Positions 60,009 through 64,000 of a stretch of 64,000 nt of DNA are shown piece by piece (position 1 is the stretch's first letter; each line of letters opens with the position of its first letter). The DNA comes from Actinoplanes sp. DH11 (GTDB taxonomy: Bacteria > Actinomycetota > Actinomycetes > Mycobacteriales > Micromonosporaceae): the NCBI RefSeq assembly GCF_020873875.1, contig NZ_JAHWGU010000001.1:62001-126000 (forward strand), written 5' to 3'. A program made the position numbers and the translations under genes. The notes under the pieces were generated by a model that was not told the origin of the DNA, made no database searches, and was given only the letters and a program-made list of their open reading frames with translations.

Positions 60009-60590
60009 CGTGCGAGTGTGCCCGTCCGAGCCGTGGGAAAGAACCCTGACCAGCCGGGACATTCGAAAGAAAGATCAAGTGGAATTCTCCGGTACGGGTA
60101 ATCGCCTGCGTACGTCCGCCATTCGCTCGATGTCAGTTCCCGCCCCACCATGCGGCAGACATGCGCGACGTCCTCTTCGGTGCCGAGTCGATAGCCGGTG
60201 ATGGCCCTGTCGCGCGCCACCAGAAGCGCGGTGCCGTCGGCGTTGAAGAGCACCCCGTTCGACTCCAAATTCTCGACCTGCCGCACCAACTCGCCGCTCC
60301 GCAGGTCGCGAACCTCGATCGGGTTGAAGGTCTTGCCCGGCTCTGCACCTCCAACGCGATCATGGTGCCCTGCCGGTCGAACGGGGCGACGCCGGTGGCG
60401 GTGAAGGTCCGGGGCACCGTCGGTTCTCGAGGTCCCAGAGCGACACGGAATCCTTGCCCGTCACCCCCGTCTCGGGAACGAATCCGTCTCCGAGCGGAAC
60501 GGATATGACAGCTCCGGGCGCGGTGTTCACGAAATAGGCGCGGGCCTCCTCGGCAACGGCGAGAAAAGACACCCGCCGCGCCGAAGCCGG
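60005..60590 (-). pseudogene. WD40/STAND protein, C-terminal remnant
   Basis: Three frames together give VPLGDGFVPETGVTGKD then SVSLWDLENRR, TATGVAPFDRQGTMIALEVQ and RQVENLESNGVLFNADGTAL, ending RMVGRELTSSEWRTYAGDYP. The blades and the VGRxLTxxEWxxYxGDxPY ending are typical of long actinobacterial STAND-WD40 proteins. The N-terminal domains are absent, and at least two frameshifts are present. Confidence 0.75.
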
Positions 60591-60644
60591 TGCGCATAGC
60601 CGTGGGTCGACTTGACCCGAGGCCTCTAATACTGCAACGGCACT

Positions 60645-60985
60645 TCATCTCAATGGATCGCCTCGACGTTTGTAGTGGCTCAGGCGGGCCTGGTGTTGGC
60701 GTCGTCGTCGCCACCGTGACCACCACCAAACGTGTTTGGGCTGGTGGCGGCGGACGGACAGTGCGGCGAGCAGGCGCCGGATCTCCGGTATCGTGTAGCC
60801 GATCATCATGTCGTGACCGCTGCTGTTTGCTGTTGCGCGGTCAAAGTCCGGGCGACGACGAGCCAGGCGTAAGCGCGCATCGACAAGGTGATGTGGGCAT
60901 ACCAGGCCCGCCAATCTCGGACCTGGTATTCGGCCAGGCCGGCGGGGCGTCGGTGGCGAGTTCGTAATGGCCGCGGCGGAGGTTC
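60645..60985 (-). pseudogene. IS701/IS4-type transposase, C-terminal remnant
   Basis: On the minus strand, VRDWRAWYAHITLSMRAYAW then, in another frame, YTIPEIRRLLAALSVRR with WWSRWRRRRQHQARLSHYKR. The HxxLxMxAxA helix and the IPEIRRLL...WRRxHQ...HY ending are the last 90 residues of IS701-family transposases of actinomycetes. The catalytic region is lost. Confidence 0.75.
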
Positions 60986-61023
60986 TGCATAGGCGGCTCA
61001 GTCCGGCGATAATGACCTGTGCC

Positions 61024-61063
61024 GAATGGCTGTGACCAGCGGAAACGCGGGTCGCAGCCATTC
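61024..61063 (+). terminator. Hairpin resembling the tRNA-Arg terminator
   Basis: GAATGGCTGTGACC pairs with GGGTCGCAGCCATTC. The loop and flanks (GCGGAAACGCGGGTCGC, then GGTTTCCCA) closely match the terminator at 31817-31860, but no gene ends here. Confidence 0.6.
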
Positions 61064-61249
61064 TTGGTTTCCCACGTCTGGGCGCGCGGATTCCGCTTCG
61101 TGGCACTGTGGTGATCCGACGGTCGCCACCGCGCCATGCGGCACGCCTTGCTCGGCGTCGCCTTTCTCGCCACCGAACTGTCAACGCGTCGAGCCCCCCG
61201 CACGCCACCCGCTGCGGCGATGTTCCGCCCGTGAAGGGCTCGATCAGAC

Positions 61250-61300
61250 GAGCCGGGACCTCCTCGACGTCGATGCCGCTGTGTTCTCCGGCCGGTACGG
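61250..61300 (+). pseudogene. Fragment of AbiEii-type nucleotidyltransferase gene
   Basis: One frame reads SRDLLDVDAAVFSGRYG, nearly the same as the 33198-33243 part of the intact gene (RDFLDVDAAVISGRYT). DNA identity is high across about 50 bp. Nothing else of the gene survives between 61070 and the nhaA stop. Confidence 0.7.
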
Positions 61301-61301
61301 G

Positions 61302-62579
61302 TCATGCAGCGCCGGGTCGCTCGCCGGCCTGTCGTCCGGCCGTGCCCTGACCTGATGCTCTCCGGCGGCGTTGGTGCGCCCGGCTCCGCCAGGTGAGCAG
61401 CAGGCCGCCGATCATGGCGGAGGCAAGGGATCCGATCAGGATGCCGGCTTTGACGGGCTCCGATTGCGGGGTGCCGGGGGCGAAGGAGAGTTCCCCGATC
61501 AGCAGCGCGACGGTGAAGCCGATCCCGGAGACCACGGCGACGGCCAGCAGGTCCAGCCAGGTGACCCTCTGGTCCAGGGCCGCTCGGGTAAGGGTGACCA
61601 GCGCGAACGTTGCCAGCATGATGCCTAGGGGTTTGCCGGCCACGAGCCCGAGGATGACGCCCTGTGCGGCGGGTTCAGTCAGGGTGGTTGCCAGGGCGTC
61701 CGGGCTCAGGCTGACTCCGGCCGCGAACAGGGCGAAGACCGGGACGGCCAGCCCCGCCGACACCGGACGCCAGCGGTGTTCCCAACGTTCGGCCACGCTG
61801 CGATCCTGCCCGTCCCGGGCCAGCGCGGGAACGGTGAACCCGATCAGGACGCCGGCGATCGTGGCATGGACTCCGGACAGGTGCATGAAGGCCCAGGCCA
61901 GGACGGCGAGCGGGACCAGGATCCAGGCGGTGACGTGGCGACGGGTCAGGCCGGCGAGAACACCGATCGTCAGGAGGGCCGCGCCCAGCCACCCGAAGGC
62001 CAGGCCGTCCGCGTAGAGCACCGCGATGACGACGATGCCGAGCAGGTCGTCGACGACGGCGAGGGTGAGCAGGAAGGCCCGCAGCGCGATGGGCAACCTA
62101 CGGCCGAACAGGGTGAGGACAGCCACCGCGAAGGCGATGTCGGTGGCGACCGGAATGGCCCAACCGCCCATCGAAGGGCCGCCGTGGGCCAGGTTGACGA
62201 GGGCGTAGACGGCGGCCGGCGTGATCATGCCGCCGACCGCGGCGACGATCGGGACCGCTGCGGTGGCGGGATTGCGGAGCTGGCCCGTGACGAATTCGCG
62301 CTTGAGTTCCAGGCCGACGACGAAGAAGAAGATCGTCAGCAGTCCGTCGGTGGCCCAGTTCGCGACGGAGAGGTTCAGGTGCAGGCTGGCGGGGCCGACC
62401 ACGGTGTTGCTCAGGTCGGTGTAGGAGTCGCGCCACGGTGAATTGGCCCAGATAAGGGCCAGCACGGTCCCGATGGCCAGCAGGATCGCGCCGGCGTTCT
62501 CGGCCCGGAGGGTGTCGGTGAAGTTGCGCCTGCCGCCAGGCGACAGGCTGCCGAAGGCGTTTATCGTTCGGTCGTTCAT
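61302..62579 (-). CDS. nhaA: Na+/H+ antiporter NhaA
   Basis: 425 residues from ATG 62579. About 11-12 membrane helices. LTIFFFVVGLELKREFVTGQ is the first family block. IPVATDIAFAVAVLTLFGRR and LTLAVVDDLLGIVVIAVLY contain the key Asp residues; the VVDD pair binds Na+ and protons. VHATIAGVLIGFTVP and IGFTVALLIGELSF follow. It exports Na+ in exchange for protons at alkaline pH. It starts 28 bp after the DUF4862-type gene on the same strand. Confidence 0.94.
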   Translation of the reverse strand: MNDRTINAFGSLSPGGRRNFTDTLRAENAGAILLAIGTVLALIWANSPWRDSYTDLSNTVVGPASLHLNLSVANWATDGLLTIFFFVVGLELKREFVTGQLRNPATAAVPIVAAVGGMITPAAVYALVNLAHGGPSMGGWAIPVATDIAFAVAVLTLFGRRLPIALRAFLLTLAVVDDLLGIVVIAVLYADGLAFGWLGAALLTIGVLAGLTRRHVTAWILVPLAVLAWAFMHLSGVHATIAGVLIGFTVPALARDGQDRSVAERWEHRWRPVSAGLAVPVFALFAAGVSLSPDALATTLTEPAAQGVILGLVAGKPLGIMLATFALVTLTRAALDQRVTWLDLLAVAVVSGIGFTVALLIGELSFAPGTPQSEPVKAGILIGSLASAMIGGLLLTWRSRAHQRRRRASGQGTAGRQAGERPGAA

Positions 62580-62607
62580 CGGGGCGGTGACCGGGTGCGG
62601 GGCCGGA

Positions 62608-63561
62608 TCAGCCGGCAGCGCGAGCAGCGACGATTTGCGCGAGGGTCGCCTCGACAACCGCGAGCCGGGTCGCCACGTCGGCGTCGACAGGGCGGATGCC
62701 GAACTTCAAGCCGATGCGCGGGGTGTCACCCACCGCGCGGAGGGTTTCGGCGATTTCGTCGGGCCCCAGCAGGGAGGCCTCGGAAGCGGCCAGGGCGGGT
62801 GCGTCACCGCGGCTGGGGATGTGCATGTCGGTCCAGGCGGGCCCCCACATGGTGTCCTCGCCGGTCGCGCCGGAATAGATGTAGGCCCGCAGCAGCCCGG
62901 CGTCGGTGACGGCCTGGATGTGCTCCATCGGCAGCCGTGTTCCGTGTCCCTCGATGGCGCAGCGGCCCCAGTTCAGGCTCATCCCGAGAACGCCTGCGGG
63001 CAGGCCGAAGGATTGGACGACAGCGATCTCGTCCGCCAGCGGGAAGAAGCCCTTGGCCGGTGTCTGGCCGGGAACGTAGGCGTCGCAGTGCTCGACCAGG
63101 AGTTCGGCGCCGGCCCGGTCCCAGGTCAGGATCTCGGTGAGGGATCGCTGGAACGCTTCGAGGGAGCCACCGCGGGGGCCGGGGGAGGTGTGCACCTCGA
63201 TCGCGACCACCCGCCGGGTCCCGTACTCGGCGGCGAGGCTGACGGCCAGGTCGCATGCCCGCCCGACGTCACTCAGCGCCCGCTTGCGTTGCACGTCGTC
63301 GGTCGAGGCCAGACCGTAGTTCGGAGTGTCGCCGAGTGCGGCCATCATCGACGGCACGAGCGAGACGATCAGGTCGTGTCCCGGGTTGACGTGTGCCCGG
63401 ATCCAGTCCGGCTCGAGGGTTCGGGCGCCGGACGGGAACAGGGCGAACTCCAGGCCGTCGATGTCCAGCCTGGCAGCCGCGTCGTAGAAGGCGTCTTCAG
63501 CGTCGGGATCCGTCGGCGCGGAGATGTACGCGGACAGGAACATGCCGGCGAGGTTGGTCAT
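62608..63561 (-). CDS. DUF4862-type TIM-barrel protein
   Basis: 317 residues from ATG 63561. The sequence alternates beta strands and helices as in sugar-phosphate isomerase barrels: LDIDGLEFALFPSG, HDLIVSLVPSMMAALGDTPN, VVAIEVHTSPGPRGGS, AELLVEHCDAYVPGQTPAKG and LGMSLNWGRCAIEGHGT. The Glu, His and Asp residues in IEVHT and VEHCD are positioned like metal ligands of xylose-isomerase-like enzymes. I take it as DUF4862. It is divergent from a sugar-binding lipoprotein gene, suggesting a part in carbohydrate use. Confidence 0.75.
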   Translation of the reverse strand: MTNLAGMFLSAYISAPTDPDAEDAFYDAAARLDIDGLEFALFPSGARTLEPDWIRAHVNPGHDLIVSLVPSMMAALGDTPNYGLASTDDVQRKRALSDVGRACDLAVSLAAEYGTRRVVAIEVHTSPGPRGGSLEAFQRSLTEILTWDRAGAELLVEHCDAYVPGQTPAKGFFPLADEIAVVQSFGLPAGVLGMSLNWGRCAIEGHGTRLPMEHIQAVTDAGLLRAYIYSGATGEDTMWGPAWTDMHIPSRGDAPALAASEASLLGPDEIAETLRAVGDTPRIGLKFGIRPVDADVATRLAVVEATLAQIVAARAAG

Positions 63562-63653
63562 CGATTCCTCCGTGGAGTGGGGTGCCAGGACAGCAGCCGC
63601 GACCGCAGGCCGGAGCTGTCTCTTGGCGGGGTGTTGGTGATCACAAAAAAGTG

Positions 63654-63682
63654 TTGACGCTTCGGTTACCCCTGGTTATGGT
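63654..63682 (+). promoter_or_regulatory. Promoter of sugar-binding lipoprotein gene
   Basis: TTGACG (63654-63659) and TATGGT (63677-63682) with a 17-bp spacer form a good housekeeping-type promoter. The transcript would start near 63689, leaving a leader of about 150 nt. Confidence 0.7.
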
Positions 63683-63697
63683 TCCGTTCGACGGAAC
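63681..63697. promoter_or_regulatory. Repressor operator candidate overlapping the transcription start
   Basis: GTTCCGT-TCG-ACGGAAC is an inverted repeat with perfect 7-bp arms. A further half-like GGTTCC follows at 63700-63705. It overlaps the -10 and start point, the usual site for a sugar-responsive repressor. The regulator is not in the window. Confidence 0.6.
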
Positions 63698-63841
63698 GCG
63701 GTTCCACGTGAGTCTTGCACCGAGATCGAGTGTCCCGCAAGGACCGTCCTCAACCCCTCAGGGCCCCCGCTCCCGGGACCGCCCTCGGACCTGCGGACCG
63801 CCGTAGTGCGGCACGCGCTGGTGTACCGAGAAGGAGTCAGC

Positions 63842-64000
63842 ATGAGAAGGAACAAGGTCGTTACCTTCACCGCCGCGGCCATGGTCGCCGCGTTCGCCCT
63901 GGTGGGGTGCTCAGCCGGCGACGGAACGAGCAGCAAGGGCGACACGAAGGACGGCGGTGCGAAAGCCGAGAAGACCCTCAAACTGGCGTTCAACCAGCAG
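63842..64000 (+). CDS. Extracellular solute-binding lipoprotein of ABC transporter, N-terminal part
   Basis: Starts at ATG 63842 with AAGGAG upstream and runs off the right edge after 53 codons. MRRNKVVTFTAAAMVAAFAL is followed by the lipobox LVGC, so Cys is lipid-modified. A Gly/Ser/Lys linker and KTLKLAFNQQ, the first strand of a binding-protein lobe, follow. The substrate is probably a sugar, judged from the start of the mature domain and the neighbour, but this is tentative. Confidence 0.8.
   Translation, partial: MRRNKVVTFTAAAMVAAFALVGCSAGDGTSSKGDTKDGGAKAEKTLKLAFNQQ

Noticed and set aside
31810..61310. A single integrative element with attL/attR at tRNA-Arg
   Set aside because: No copy of the tRNA 3' end is found at the right side and no integrase gene is visible. 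The repeats seen are downstream of the tRNA, so only an ill-defined accessory region is claimed.

Overview
The window is high-GC DNA (well over 65 percent by eye) with many GTG and TTG starts. It carries an EccB-type ESX subunit, an IdeR/DmdR-type iron box, a SigE-family sigma factor, an FxSxx-COOH RiPP locus and several Actinobacteria-restricted small proteins. This points to an actinomycete, most like Actinoplanes/Micromonosporaceae. The genus is inference; no marker gene fixes it.

Region 1 (1-31.8 kb) looks like stable chromosome. It holds envelope and polymer genes (sugar transferase, GT4 glycosyltransferase, arylsulfotransferase, and a three-gene unit of CDP-alcohol transferase, glycerol-1-phosphate-dehydrogenase-like enzyme and nucleotidyltransferase), then an aminotransferase, CorA, EccB, a cyclophilin and a rhomboid protease. 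A SoxR regulator is divergent from a split transketolase, with a perfect palindrome between them. Next come a hairpin-rich gene-free kilobase, tRNA-Ser(UGA), a quinone oxidoreductase, an NlpC/P60 hydrolase that probably starts at CTG, a PEBP protein, a methyltransferase, a GT-C-like membrane protein, FhuF with an iron box, an HTH-peptide deformylase fusion, a flavohaemoprotein, a CPBP protease and an Ala/Pro/Thr-rich protein. tRNA-Ser(GCU) and tRNA-Arg(ACG) end the region.

Region 2 (31.8-49.4 kb) is accessory and scarred. It contains an AbiEii-type nucleotidyltransferase pair, a phosphotransferase, a small RiPP operon, a NUDIX/HTH-regulator convergent pair, two secreted hydrolases, a deleted MFS gene, a SigE-family sigma factor with its partner, and remnants of several insertion sequences. 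In the RiPP operon an 880-bp segment is inverted. Turning it round restores two genes in frame (a radical SAM/SPASM enzyme and a small upstream gene) and the ATGA overlap with the next gene. The breakpoints share TGTTG/CAACA.

Region 3 (49.4-60 kb) is a complete FxSxx-COOH-type system: two TIR-like FxsC proteins, a 1295-residue MinD/NB-ARC/TPR protein (FxsT), a precursor peptide (FxsA), the radical SAM enzyme FxsB, and a separate HEXXH protein. A small membrane protein and a HIT protein follow on the other strand.

Region 4 (60-64 kb) has decayed WD40, IS701-type and nucleotidyltransferase fragments, then NhaA and a DUF4862-type protein. These are divergent from the start of a sugar ABC transporter lipoprotein gene that has a recognisable promoter and overlapping operator.
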